A stretch of 64,000 nt of DNA from JAUIKM01 sp964445695 (GTDB lineage Bacteria > Bacteroidota > Ignavibacteria > Kapaibacteriales > UBA7675): assembly GCA_964445695.1 (NCBI GenBank), contig CAYULF010000004.1, positions 124,001 through 188,000 of the forward strand, written 5' to 3'. The notes beneath the pieces are model-generated. The model ran no database searches, was not told the DNA's origin, and was given only the letters and a program-made list of their open reading frames with translations. The translations under genes and the position numbers were made by a program. Of this stretch, positions 1-8,464 are shown in pieces (position 1 is the stretch's first letter; every line of letters begins with the position of its first letter).

Positions 1-1138
1 CGGTCACGCCCGTGCCGGCCAGCGTCAACTCGGTGATCGTGACCACAACTATGCGCTTGGCGGTTTCGCCGATGGGCAGGACGCGAATCCCGACCGGCCG
101 CAATTCTTCCACGCGGCGGCGCACAAAGGACAGGACCTCATCGGAATTGCCCGTGGTCGCCACGCTGATGTTTATCTCGCCCGGCACGTCGTTGGGACTC
201 TCCACGATGGCGACGTCTTTGACGCCGTCGACCGCCAGCAAACCGTAGGTCAGGGCGTCGCGCGTGCCGCGCACGTTGCCCTTGAGCGCTGTTTTGGTGC
301 GGGCGCGCAGGTCTTCGTCGCTTTCGGGTGCATTGAGGTTGTAGGATGCCTCGGGGTTGCTCACGGCTGATACGCCGGCAATCAGCGTCTCAAGCCGGGT
401 CAGCTTGCCCGCGTCGACGAGCGCTGTCGCGGCAGACTCGCCGCGCACGGACACATCGCGCGTACTTTCATAGGATTCCAGCGTCGTGGTCGACTTGGTC
501 AGGTAGCGTGCGCCGTTGTCGTCCGCCACGGCCGTGTTGGCCGGAATGGTGATGCGCCCGGAGACGCCTGCACGACGCTCCACGCGCAGTTTGGCCACCG
601 GGTGTCCGGCCTGCATGCGCTGCACGCCGACGAGCGCCACGACTTTGTCGAGCGACGGGCCTTCAGCCGAGTCCAGAAAGGCCGATTTGTAAATGTGTTC
701 CAGATTCAGGTAGGCCGTGGCATGTTCGCGCGCGATCGTCTCCAGCACGGTGCGCACCACTGAACCCACGCTGATGTCGGTCACAGGCGTTGGATCCGTC
801 TGGACAGGATAGTAATTGACCACCAGGGTTGAACCGGGCATCGGTTTGCGCCCTTCCTCGCGGAACTTGATGCTGTCGGGATTGTCGTCGTCGCCCTCGG
901 CTGAAATCAGCTCAAAGTCGGCGGCGGTAAAACGGTAGGGCAGCTCGGCCCCGCTCGCGGTCAGGATCGTGCCTTCCAGGTGGGAGATGCGCCGCACCGG
1001 CCGCTCTTTCAGTTTCGTCGGAACCAGCAGTTCCTCCGCGTCGGCGGGCGCGGTCAGCGACTCGCGCACGGTACCGCCGGTCAGCGTCGTCAAAACGTCG
1101 CGTACGATGTCCTCGTAGTTGCGCGGCGTATAACTCAT
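1..1138 (-). CDS. Baseplate J-like protein (partial, runs off left edge)
   Basis: Baseplate wedge component of a contractile tail, homologous in type to phage Mu gp47 and P2 gpJ. These proteins join the central hub to the wedge and trigger sheath contraction. About 379 residues are visible; the 3' end lies beyond base 1. I translated the minus strand from ATG at 1138 and read a continuous frame to the edge. The middle carries typical J-like features: the segment starting SVVRTVLETIAREHATAYLN, then a LDSAEGPSLDKVVALVGVQR stretch, and later ESDEDLRARTKTALKGNVRG, which is a classic Baseplate_J signature. The start overlaps the stop of the gp25-like gene by 4 bases (ATGA), so the two are probably translationally coupled. 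It is the last visible gene of the tail operon; further wedge genes are expected to the left. Confidence 0.88.
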   Translation of the reverse strand, partial: MSYTPRNYEDIVRDVLTTLTGGTVRESLTAPADAEELLVPTKLKERPVRRISHLEGTILTASGAELPYRFTAADFELISAEGDDDNPDSIKFREEGRKPMPGSTLVVNYYPVQTDPTPVTDISVGSVVRTVLETIAREHATAYLNLEHIYKSAFLDSAEGPSLDKVVALVGVQRMQAGHPVAKLRVERRAGVSGRITIPANTAVADDNGARYLTKSTTTLESYESTRDVSVRGESAATALVDAGKLTRLETLIAGVSAVSNPEASYNLNAPESDEDLRARTKTALKGNVRGTRDALTYGLLAVDGVKDVAIVESPNDVPGEINISVATTGNSDEVLSFVRRRVEELRPVGIRVLPIGETAKRIVVVTITELTLAGTGVT

Positions 1139-1596
1139 AGTCCCAGCTCCAGTGATAATCCGACAGGTTCGCCGCCGTCGACGGGCTGCACGGCCAGCGT
1201 GAATACAAAGGTCGATCCGGTTTCGCTGCGCAGGTCAAACTCCAGTTCAACGGCGCTGTCCAGCACGCGCGGTTCCTGCGCGACAGCCTCAAGAACAAAG
1301 GCACGGCAGAGATTGCGCAGGGCGGTTGTTTTAATGCGGCCGATCAGTTCGTGCAGGCGCGAGCCGTATGCGGCATGTCCCAGGTCCGCCAGAGAACCGC
1401 GCGGCGTCAGCAGGCGAAGAATCAGCGACTGCGCGACGTTTTCGCGTCCCGCGACGACGTTCAGGTCGTAGAGTTCCGAGGGCGGCGAGGCCAGGCTGCC
1501 GCGCACCGGCCGCTGACGCAGGGTCAGATCGATCTGCGCGGCGTCATGCGCGGCAAATCCGGGCAATACTTGTAAATCAGTGCCAAGCGACGGCAT
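1135..1596 (-). CDS. gpW/gp25-like baseplate wedge protein
   Basis: 153-residue protein of the gpW/gp25 family, the lysozyme-like-fold wedge subunit that starts sheath polymerisation in contractile tails, type VI secretion and extracellular contractile injection systems. The recognisable core is around residues 50-90: NVAQSLILRLLTPRGSLADL followed by a G-H-A-A-Y-G-S motif, which is the usual family signature. Length is normal for phage Mu gp46-type proteins. It lies between the PAAR gene and baseplate J, as in Mu-like tails. The stop codon overlaps the J start (ATGA). Start at 1596 is the only reasonable ATG; the upstream region has no strong Shine-Dalgarno. Confidence 0.9.
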   Translation of the reverse strand: MPSLGTDLQVLPGFAAHDAAQIDLTLRQRPVRGSLASPPSELYDLNVVAGRENVAQSLILRLLTPRGSLADLGHAAYGSRLHELIGRIKTTALRNLCRAFVLEAVAQEPRVLDSAVELEFDLRSETGSTFVFTLAVQPVDGGEPVGLSLELGL

Positions 1597-1691
1597 ATGT
1601 TAAAGGCCCCGTTGTTTAACTGTTCAATCCCTGACTGACTTCGAATGTTCGACGCTGTTCGATAATTCGAGACAATTTTCCACATGTCCGT

Positions 1692-2090
1692 TTAACCGAT
1701 CAGAACTGTGCCGCCGGCGATGATCTGCCCCACCGGCAAGTCGGCCGGATCGTTGCAGGTTTCCACCATGTCGGCATTGCGGGCGGCGCCTTTGCCGCCG
1801 ATTTTGACTGTCATGCTCGTCAGGAACACCTTGCCCTGGTTGGCGGGCGGTTTCTGGAACGAGGTTCCCGGCGGCGTGGCAATGTGCTGCGGCTGATTGG
1901 ACGCCGTGCTGTCCTGAACGGCCGCGGGCTGACCGGCAATTTTCACCGTCTGTTCCGTGGCCGCGTCGATCATGCCGCTGAAGGGATGCGGCAGCGGCGT
2001 CGGCACGGGGCCGCCCGGCGTGGGGACCATCACGATATGTGTATCGACCGCGATGACGCTTGCATTCTGAGCGGCTGCGGGCATTCCCAT
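1692..2090 (-). CDS. PAAR-like spike tip protein
   Basis: 132-residue PAAR-family protein expected to cap the tip of the tail spike with a small metal-stabilised cone. Evidence: the N-terminal half contains the Pro-rich PTPGGPVPTPLPHPFSGMID segment typical of PAAR-like proteins, followed by short Gly/Pro/Val repeats and a C-terminal DLPVGQIIAGGTVLIG-type beta end. A GAGGAA Shine-Dalgarno precedes the ATG at 2090. It sits between spike and gp25 genes, the position of PAAR genes in contractile injection loci. No effector extension is fused to it. Whether it holds a metal ion cannot be told from sequence alone. Confidence 0.82.
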   Translation of the reverse strand: MGMPAAAQNASVIAVDTHIVMVPTPGGPVPTPLPHPFSGMIDAATEQTVKIAGQPAAVQDSTASNQPQHIATPPGTSFQKPPANQGKVFLTSMTVKIGGKGAARNADMVETCNDPADLPVGQIIAGGTVLIG

Positions 2091-2272
2091 GGCGATTCCT
2101 CGTTTGTGCCTTGCGGCAGGTTATAAGCTGATGCGACATGTAACAGACGCGACGCATCGCGCTGAGCGGTTTAACGCTTGCCCGGCGACTGTTAACTTCG
2201 CACACGTTGGCAAGCAGTAATTTTCTGAAAAAGCAGACCGACAAATCGGGCTGCGCCGGCCGTTGAGCAATG

Positions 2273-2932
2273 TTAATTAATTTCCACCTGCGGTGCGGAA
2301 ACGGAAACCTTGCTCATGCCGGAAATGGACACTTCATTTCCTTCAAGCACCAGGTTGCCCTGCGTGCTGAGCGTGATATCGCCGTCCTGTTTAATGCGCA
2401 GCACGGCTCCGCCCGCCGCCAGCTCGGCGCTGCCGCCGCCACCCGCGTCGATGACGAGTTTAAGTTCGCCGACGGTCAGGTTAATTTTTTCCTCGACGCA
2501 CTCCAGCAATACGTCGCCCGGCATCTTTAAACGCCAAGAAGGTTCGTTGCCGTCAATGGTCAGGTCCAGCGCGGGTTCATCATCGCCCGGCGGCAATTGG
2601 AGTGTTAACTGTCCGGCATCGTGTTTGGGCGCGTTCAGGTCCGGCGTGTACAGGCGGCCGACCACGACCGGCGCGTGATAACTGCCCTCGGCAAAGACGA
2701 CAATGACAAGGTCCTCCACAGCCGGAATGGCGGCAAACCCCAGCACGCCGGAAGCAACGGGCACACGCGGTAAAACGAGTCCGGAGTCGCGTAGTTCAAC
2801 GGAAACGGCGTAGTCGCCCAGGTTGTCGGAAGGACCAAAAGTGTCAACCACCCGGCCGATAGCCGCAACGGGGCGTTTGGCGCTTTCGTGGCGTGCGATG
2901 CGGGCAATGCTTTCGAACAACGATGAACTCAC
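2273..2932 (-). CDS. Tail spike / baseplate assembly protein (gpV, gp5-VgrG-like)
   Basis: 219-residue central spike. Residues 20-110 form an OB-fold domain (VPVASGVLGFAAIPAVEDLV, then a SYHAPVVVGRLY motif close to that of gpV and the VgrG gp5 domain). Residues 150-219 are short alternating hydrophobic repeats (GDITLSTQGNLVLEGNEVSI) expected to build a trimeric triangular beta-helix needle. It would be a separate polypeptide from the gp27/gpD-like hub encoded just upstream, as in P2 and Mu, rather than a fused VgrG. Its ATG overlaps the stop of the hub gene by 4 bases. The PAAR tip is encoded next, after a gap of about 180 bp. Confidence 0.87.
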   Translation of the reverse strand: MSSSLFESIARIARHESAKRPVAAIGRVVDTFGPSDNLGDYAVSVELRDSGLVLPRVPVASGVLGFAAIPAVEDLVIVVFAEGSYHAPVVVGRLYTPDLNAPKHDAGQLTLQLPPGDDEPALDLTIDGNEPSWRLKMPGDVLLECVEEKINLTVGELKLVIDAGGGGSAELAAGGAVLRIKQDGDITLSTQGNLVLEGNEVSISGMSKVSVSAPQVEIN

Positions 2933-3948
2933 AGCAGACCTCCCAGGGCCGATCCGGCCAGACTTAACAACCCGTCCAGCGCACTTGCGGCATCGGCCCG
3001 CACGCCCTCGGCACTTGTCGTCGCGCCGTTAACATCCACCGAGTGGCGCACCTGCGTCAACAGCCAGGGACCGCCGCTGCCGTCGGGCAAATCCTGCACC
3101 TGCACCACGGTGGTCGGCCGCAGCACGGGTTGCAGCCAGGCGCTGAAGTGAACCCGTCCCCCGCGTGCCGCGTGTTTAATCGTCGCGGCTTCGCCCGACG
3201 CTTTGGCATCGGACGCCGTGCGGATCTCTGGCGCGGAACGCCAGACGGAATCTTTGCCGGGCGCGGCGGCATCCGACGGCAAAAAGGTAAAACTCGGTCG
3301 TAAGGCGTCCGGCGCATCGGCCGATCCGGCGGGGCCATTGCCGATCCTGAAATGCGTCGCCGCTGCAATGGCGACGCTGTCTTCCTCGTATTCTGTTAAC
3401 TCCCGTCCGTAGCGCAGAGCCAGGTCGGGACTACCCTGCGGCCAGGCGAGCACGTCCAGATTGCCGTCACTGCGCATCACGGCAAGGCAGCCGCTGAGCT
3501 CGGCCAGGTGGGCGATGTGTTCCGCCGCTGTATGCCGCTGGTCCGCCGTATATACGGCCAGCGACAGATCGGCGTCGTTTGTCGTTTGTTTAACACCGGC
3601 CATATCGGCCAGGGCGCTGATGACTTTTCCGACGTCCTGCCCCTCAAAAGTCTCAGCCGGACGCACGGATGCCAGCTTTGCGCAGTTGTCGGCCACAATC
3701 AGATGTGTGCCGTTCAGGGTTTTGCGGATGACGCGCACCGTGCCTTTCAGTGAAGCCGTTGCGCCTTCGCCGCCGTCCAGGATCACCTCGGCGTCATCGT
3801 CGATGTTAACATCCAACTCGACGCCGCGTGGAAAGGTAATGCGCGCGGAGCTGACAGCCGGCAGCAGGCCAAGCGAGAGCTGAACGTTCAACACGTGAGC
3901 GTTAAACGATGTGCCGCCGAAACGTATGTCGATTGCCGGAGTTAACAT
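2929..3948 (-). CDS. Tail hub protein, phage late control gene D-like
   Basis: 339-residue gpD/gp27-type hub that adapts the six-fold tail tube to the three-fold spike. It begins TPAIDIRFGGTSFNAHVLNV and contains the characteristic V-F-E-G-Q-D-V-G-K-V-I segment near residue 120 (family form: ...GKTVSDVV) and a WLQPVLRPTTVVQVQDLPDG stretch near the C-terminus, as in Phage_GPD proteins. A Shine-Dalgarno AGGGAAG sits 4-5 bases before the ATG at 3948. The 3' end overlaps the spike gene. Its presence as a separate gene argues for a Mu/P2-like architecture instead of a VgrG-style fusion. Confidence 0.85.
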   Translation of the reverse strand: MLTPAIDIRFGGTSFNAHVLNVQLSLGLLPAVSSARITFPRGVELDVNIDDDAEVILDGGEGATASLKGTVRVIRKTLNGTHLIVADNCAKLASVRPAETFEGQDVGKVISALADMAGVKQTTNDADLSLAVYTADQRHTAAEHIAHLAELSGCLAVMRSDGNLDVLAWPQGSPDLALRYGRELTEYEEDSVAIAAATHFRIGNGPAGSADAPDALRPSFTFLPSDAAAPGKDSVWRSAPEIRTASDAKASGEAATIKHAARGGRVHFSAWLQPVLRPTTVVQVQDLPDGSGGPWLLTQVRHSVDVNGATTSAEGVRADAASALDGLLSLAGSALGGLL

Positions 3949-4050
3949 GTCTTCCCTACGATCCCTTTGTGTGCCACTCGCGTTTGTGCTGGACTATCGC
4001 CGTCCCTGCCGAACATGTACGTTCATTTCTGTTTGTCCCGGCGCGTGGCG

Positions 4051-4713
4051 TCAGGAGAAAGCGTCGCCCAGATCACTGACGGCCGACTTGAATCCGCCGC
4101 CCGCGCCTTTGACGGTGTCAACCGGAGCGCTGAGCGGATCAAATATGCCGTTGAGGTCGAGGCCGTCCAGGTTTAACAATCCGGACAGTTGATCAATGAC
4201 GCTGAGAGCGTCGTCAACCGCGCCGGCAATGTCGCCCGCCAGATCCTGCAGGTCGCCGAGAATATCCGTGTCGAATCCCAGGTCGCCAAGACCGAAGTCG
4301 TCCAGACCGCCGAACGCTTCCACCGTTGCGGGGGGCGGCAGCGGCGGGCTCTCGGCCAGGAACATTCGGTAGCGGAATACGCCGGGGCGGCCGGCCAGTT
4401 CTTCACCTGTAAAATGCGTTATCACGACGCGCTGAATGTCGAGCGCACTGGTGATGTCGGCCGAGAATGTTAACTCCTCGCCCGCCGCGGCGGCTTCCTG
4501 CAATGTGCCGAGCTGGTCTCGCGCTTCCTCGCCGTGCAGATATCCTTCGAGTTTAACGCGGTGACTGCGCCGCGCGGATCGCTGCTGAACTTCGCCCGCC
4601 AGACCGGGAACGCCGAGCGAGACAAAACCGGCGTCGACGCTGTGTTCGATGACCTGACCAAAATCGAGCGAAATGTCGCCAAGCAACGGAATAGGTCTGG
4701 TTTCTTCGGCCAT
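4051..4713 (-). CDS. DNA-circularisation N-terminus-like tail protein (Mu N-like)
   Basis: 220-residue tail protein found between the chaperone-like gene and the hub, the position of Mu gpN/gp43. The N-terminal 130 residues look like the beta-rich domain of the DNA_circ_N family: GDISLDFGQVIEHSVDAGFV, a HRVKLEGYLHGEEARDQLGT stretch in which a 'sub-domain then dose' pattern is typical, and a following VVITHFTGEELAGRPGVFRY segment. The C-terminal 85 residues are Gly/Asp/Leu-rich (DDFGLGDLGFDTDILGDL) and probably flexible. In contractile tails this family contacts hub and tape. The start codon overlaps the preceding stop (TGATG). A LysM-type hub-adapter role is an alternative; no LysM motif was seen. 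Confidence 0.6.
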   Translation of the reverse strand: MAEETRPIPLLGDISLDFGQVIEHSVDAGFVSLGVPGLAGEVQQRSARRSHRVKLEGYLHGEEARDQLGTLQEAAAAGEELTFSADITSALDIQRVVITHFTGEELAGRPGVFRYRMFLAESPPLPPPATVEAFGGLDDFGLGDLGFDTDILGDLQDLAGDIAGAVDDALSVIDQLSGLLNLDGLDLNGIFDPLSAPVDTVKGAGGGFKSAVSDLGDAFS

Positions 4714-6362
4714 CAGTCAATCCCCCGTAGGTCGGCTTCCTCGTTTAACAAACGCGCCAGTTCGTCGCCAAGCTGCAATGCGCGCACCTGGCGTTCGGCG
4801 GCATGCGCCTGGGTCGGCAGCGCGCGCATCGGCTCCGGCTGTGGAGCAACTCCATTGCGGTCGGAATTGCGCTCAAGTAATCTCAGATCGTCAAACGTCG
4901 GCGTGTCAGTTATTTCTTCGCCGCGTGAATGTGTCAGCCTGTTTGTGGCCGGACGTGGCACCGCTGCGCCCTGCCCGCGCAACGCGTGGGCCGGAACGCT
5001 GGAACTTCCGTCATCCACTTCAAACACCGGCGGCCAGGCCGCATGTGTTACATTTGCGTGTCTACTGCGTGCCGTCGCCGTAGCGGGCGGGTCTGTGTTT
5101 AACAGCCTGATCAGATCGGCGGCGTTGAGCGGTGCATCCGCCTGTGGAACCTGCGCCGGCTGCCGCGCCGATACGGACGGGAGATCGCCCGCGTGCAGGA
5201 TTCGCGCCGCACCGTGAATCACGGCATCGGAGGTTTTCAGTCCGCCCGTCGCAGCATCTTTGTCTTTAATCGCTGCACCATCCGCGGGGCGACCGGCTAA
5301 AAATGCCGTTCCGCCTGCGCGGCCTCGCTCGGCTTTTGGCTGGAAGGCGTCCATTCCGAGAACACGGGCGCGCACAGCCGGGGGGGCGCTCGGCATGCGC
5401 GTTCCGCGTGGAGCGGCTGTAGGACCAGCCGCGGTTGGAACGGGATCGGTCAATCCTTGAGTCTTTTTACCCGTCGGCTCCTGCGCAGGCACGGCGGGTT
5501 CGGTCGGGGATGATCCCGATGTTTCGCCGTCGTTCCCGCCCGATGTCGGCAAACCACCAGTTAACGGATGTCTGTGCACGCCTGTGCCTGCGTCAGCTTG
5601 CGCCGAATCAGCCAAAGCCTGTGCCTTTGATACGCTCCGTCTACCTTCCTGCTCCGGGGCGATTTTGTCTTTTCCGCCGAGACCAATACTGGTCGATGTG
5701 TCGGCACGTGGGTTTTGACTCGCCGCACGCCCAAAGACCTGAGGGTTAAACAACTCATGGTCGTCTGCGTCCGGCGATGCCGTCTGCATGTGCGGGCCGC
5801 CATTGGAGTCGAGACGCCGCAAGAGGTTGCGCGCCAGGCGTTCGCGAATGGTAAGGGCCGTTGCATTCTCGTTGTTTGCGTCGGGATTAAACACCAGTCT
5901 GGTCCAGCCGCCGTCGGCCTCGGCCCGTGCCGGTTCAAGTTGCAGGGCCATCTGGTCGATGCGTCCCGCGGGGGCCGCGTCAACCTGTTCCATACTCCAG
6001 CCGGTGGCGTGAGCCACTTTCATGAGTGTGTTGATAAATCCCGGTTCGGCGGTATCAGCGCCGGCCAGACTGAGGGCCAGCGCCTCGATGGCGGCGGTTT
6101 CCTCGGCGGTAAAACTGCGACTGCCCTGTTTAAGCGTCGCCGCCTGCAGGACGGTCACGGCAATAGTATCCGCCGGATCAGATGACCCGGCGGACAGGGA
6201 TACAAGGGAAAATCGCTCGCCAAAGCTGAGTGCGCGGATATGCGGCCCGTCTTCCCCGCCGACCTGCACCGCCGCGGCGTCGAGCACCGGGCGAATGTCG
6301 AGAGAAATGTCGGCGGCGCTGAACACGCCGCGTTTAAGGTCGATCCGCACGTCCGCGCTCAC
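4713..6362 (-). CDS. Tail assembly chaperone-like N-domain fused to a long disordered region
   Basis: 549 residues, starting at GTG 6362 directly after the TAA of the tube gene. Residues 1-170 resemble phage tail assembly chaperone proteins: SFGERFSLVSLSAGSSDPAD, then a helical block (AEETAAIEALALSLAGA) and the typical HATGWSMEQVDAAPAGRIDQ motif. Residues 190-549 are Pro/Ala/Gly/Thr/Asp-rich with little predicted order, ending in a helical segment (RQVRALQLGDELARLLNEEA). No separate tape-measure gene was found between tube and hub, so this protein may combine the chaperone with scaffold or length-control duties; that is inference. No slippery frameshift site was needed to read the frame. Confidence 0.5.
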   Translation of the reverse strand: MSADVRIDLKRGVFSAADISLDIRPVLDAAAVQVGGEDGPHIRALSFGERFSLVSLSAGSSDPADTIAVTVLQAATLKQGSRSFTAEETAAIEALALSLAGADTAEPGFINTLMKVAHATGWSMEQVDAAPAGRIDQMALQLEPARAEADGGWTRLVFNPDANNENATALTIRERLARNLLRRLDSNGGPHMQTASPDADDHELFNPQVFGRAASQNPRADTSTSIGLGGKDKIAPEQEGRRSVSKAQALADSAQADAGTGVHRHPLTGGLPTSGGNDGETSGSSPTEPAVPAQEPTGKKTQGLTDPVPTAAGPTAAPRGTRMPSAPPAVRARVLGMDAFQPKAERGRAGGTAFLAGRPADGAAIKDKDAATGGLKTSDAVIHGAARILHAGDLPSVSARQPAQVPQADAPLNAADLIRLLNTDPPATATARSRHANVTHAAWPPVFEVDDGSSSVPAHALRGQGAAVPRPATNRLTHSRGEEITDTPTFDDLRLLERNSDRNGVAPQPEPMRALPTQAHAAERQVRALQLGDELARLLNEEADLRGID

Positions 6363-6746
6363 TTAGGCCGCCTCCTCACGCACGCGCACGGCGGTGAAGC
6401 GGTAAACCGCTTCGCCATGACCGTTGGCGCCCATCGCAAAACTCTTTTCCTGCAGGAAACACTCGTCAAAGGTGACCGTCATCTGCGATGCACCTTGTTT
6501 AAGCGTCGCCGTCACCTGGAAGGATTCGTCGCCCGTGAGCGCGTTGAACGCGGTACTGGAGGACACCACCTGCAGGCGTGCTTCAACGAACTGCGGGCCG
6601 CTGGCCATACCGATGCGCTCGGCGCTGCCCAGGGCGTAGATATTGCGGCGGTCCTGGTGATGGCGGTATTCCACGGAGGTCACGCCTTCAACCGCTTCGC
6701 CGTTTAACAATACGCTGCTTTCATTAGCAGCAAAAATTGTCGGCAT
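6363..6746 (-). CDS. Tail tube protein
   Basis: 127-residue protein immediately downstream of the sheath, the standard position of the inner tube subunit. It is a small beta-rich protein (LLNGEAVEGVTSVEYRHHQD, QVTATLKQGASQMTVTFDEC, ending YRFTAVRVREEAA), in agreement with the tube/Hcp-like fold. An AAGGAG Shine-Dalgarno is found 8 bases before ATG 6746. Tube and sheath genes are 11 bp apart. There is only one tube gene here, unlike Afp/PVC systems that carry two or three, which favours a phage-tail or tailocin-like origin. The assignment rests mainly on position and length; residue similarity to named tube families is not strong by eye. Confidence 0.7.
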   Translation of the reverse strand: MPTIFAANESSVLLNGEAVEGVTSVEYRHHQDRRNIYALGSAERIGMASGPQFVEARLQVVSSSTAFNALTGDESFQVTATLKQGASQMTVTFDECFLQEKSFAMGANGHGEAVYRFTAVRVREEAA

Positions 6747-6757
6747 GTGTCAACTCC

Positions 6758-8464
6758 TTAGTTCTTGACTCTGATGGTTGCGTAAATGTAGTCGATGGCA
6801 CGAACCGGTCGCACGGCGATGTCGATCCGCACGATGCCCTGGGCAAAGTCCTGCTGCGTGGAATACACGTCGACAAAAAAGGCCGGATCGGAACCGTCGG
6901 TGGAAGGAACCAGCGCGTTGTCGCGCTCCATCCGCGTAAAGGTCGCCACGATTTGTTGTTTAAGCGCCGTCCGCGCGTCGTCGGTGTTCAGACGGCCGAT
7001 AAAGTTCTCGGAAATTGCCTTCGTTTCGCGAATCGCCTGGTCGGCGACGCGCGTCACGGAAATCTGATCGCCGCTCGTATCCAGGCCGCGCAGCACGACT
7101 ACGCCGCGTCCCACGCGGTTCTGTACGACCAGCAGGTTGGTGCTGGGCCCCAGTAGTCGATTCAGCTCGCTCTCGCGGTATGAAGCCGGAGCCAGACCGT
7201 GTAACGGTACGGATTTGAACGTCGGCGAAAAGTGCGGGCGCATGCGGCCGACCATCCCCGCCACGGCCCCGGCTGCTCCTGCCGGCGCGACAAGTACAAA
7301 ACGGCGGTTGCGGACGGATGAAGCGTGGTCCTTGATTTTCGACAGATCGGATTGTTCGTCGGCGGTTACCGACCCAAAAGCAATTCGGGGAGCGCCATTG
7401 TCCGCCATCGTGACGGCGTGCGCCACGAGCGATTGGTGAATCGTGCGTACGTCGGTATTCGAGCGCTTCGGCTCGATCGACGCCAGTACAAGGTCGATGC
7501 GCGTGTCGTCGGACAGCAAATCGATGGCCGCCTGATAGTTGGCCACCGAAGGCGACGTGCCGCCGGCAAATGACGCAAGACCACCTGTCGCCGCGGGCAG
7601 GCTGTCCGCCAGCGAGCTCTGCACCGTCACGCGAATAAAGCGACTGCGCGCCTCCAGCACGTAGGGCAGATAGTTGTCGTCATCCGGATTCATCACCAGA
7701 TCGTTAAACTCTTCGCGCAGACCGCCCTGGAATATTTTCAGGTCGATATTGCTCGCGGTTTCGTTAACTGAAATTTCAACCGAAAGTCCGCTGGGGCTGA
7801 CGCCGTCGGCCGGACGCATGACAAAGATCGTTTCGGCGTTGTCCTTGCGCGCAACGTTAATCGAGGTCACCAGGTCGGAGAATTCATAGGTCGTTGTCGG
7901 AGCGTTCGTCGGTTCGGGCAGCCAGCTTTGGGCCACCGGATCGACAGCCACGACGTAGCGCGACTTGCGATTAATAGTCTCAAACAGGTCGTCCGGCGCG
8001 CCGGCTTTGTGCTGCAAATCGGTAAAAGACTCAACCAGTGCGCCGTTCAGATAGAGGCGCAGATTAACGCGCACGGTATTGCCGAGGGCGTCGAGAATGG
8101 TGGAGACGTCTGCCTTCAGGTCGTTCCCCCAGCTTCCGTTGGAACGCGTGCGCAGAAGTACGGCGTTAACAGCCGCGTCGTTCTGCAGCGTCAGCGACGC
8201 GGGGCCGCCGCCTGTAACGGGTGAAATGACGGCTTCGCTTGCGCCGTTGGCCAGTGCGTGCACCACTTCGGGCATGCTGACTTCGGTACCGGGCCCGAGA
8301 ATCTGGCGCAACTCACTGATTTTGGATACCGTTATCAGGCCGGACGATGCGGGCGGGCGGTCCACGATGCCGACGGCACCAAGGATTCCGGACGGCGCCG
8401 GCAGGGGCGGTAAAACGTCGAAACGCGCTTCTACGCGCACGCCGGGCACGACAAGAGTGGTCAT
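6758..8464 (-). CDS. Contractile tail sheath protein
   Basis: 568-residue sheath subunit, first gene of the operon. The N-terminus (TTLVVPGVRVEARFDVLPPL) is typical of Phage_sheath_1 proteins. The middle contains RFVLVAPAGAAGAVAGMVGR and HFSPTFKSVPLHGL, matching the conserved sheath core, and a domain with VQNRVGRGVVVLRGLDTSGD and ISVTRVADQAIRETKAISEN is the hallmark of the C-terminal sheath fold. It ends YIYATIRVKN, a beta-strand that donates to the next subunit. A strong Shine-Dalgarno, GGAGAAGGT, lies directly before the ATG at 8464. Length is within the normal 380-700 range. No promoter -7 box of the form TAnnTTTG was located just upstream. Confidence 0.93.
   Translation of the reverse strand: MTTLVVPGVRVEARFDVLPPLPAPSGILGAVGIVDRPPASSGLITVSKISELRQILGPGTEVSMPEVVHALANGASEAVISPVTGGGPASLTLQNDAAVNAVLLRTRSNGSWGNDLKADVSTILDALGNTVRVNLRLYLNGALVESFTDLQHKAGAPDDLFETINRKSRYVVAVDPVAQSWLPEPTNAPTTTYEFSDLVTSINVARKDNAETIFVMRPADGVSPSGLSVEISVNETASNIDLKIFQGGLREEFNDLVMNPDDDNYLPYVLEARSRFIRVTVQSSLADSLPAATGGLASFAGGTSPSVANYQAAIDLLSDDTRIDLVLASIEPKRSNTDVRTIHQSLVAHAVTMADNGAPRIAFGSVTADEQSDLSKIKDHASSVRNRRFVLVAPAGAAGAVAGMVGRMRPHFSPTFKSVPLHGLAPASYRESELNRLLGPSTNLLVVQNRVGRGVVVLRGLDTSGDQISVTRVADQAIRETKAISENFIGRLNTDDARTALKQQIVATFTRMERDNALVPSTDGSDPAFFVDVYSTQQDFAQGIVRIDIAVRPVRAIDYIYATIRVKN

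Noticed and set aside
1624..2244. A 206-codon minus-strand frame over the PAAR gene
   Set aside because: It is the shadow of the PAAR gene in another frame, Arg/His-rich and without family features.
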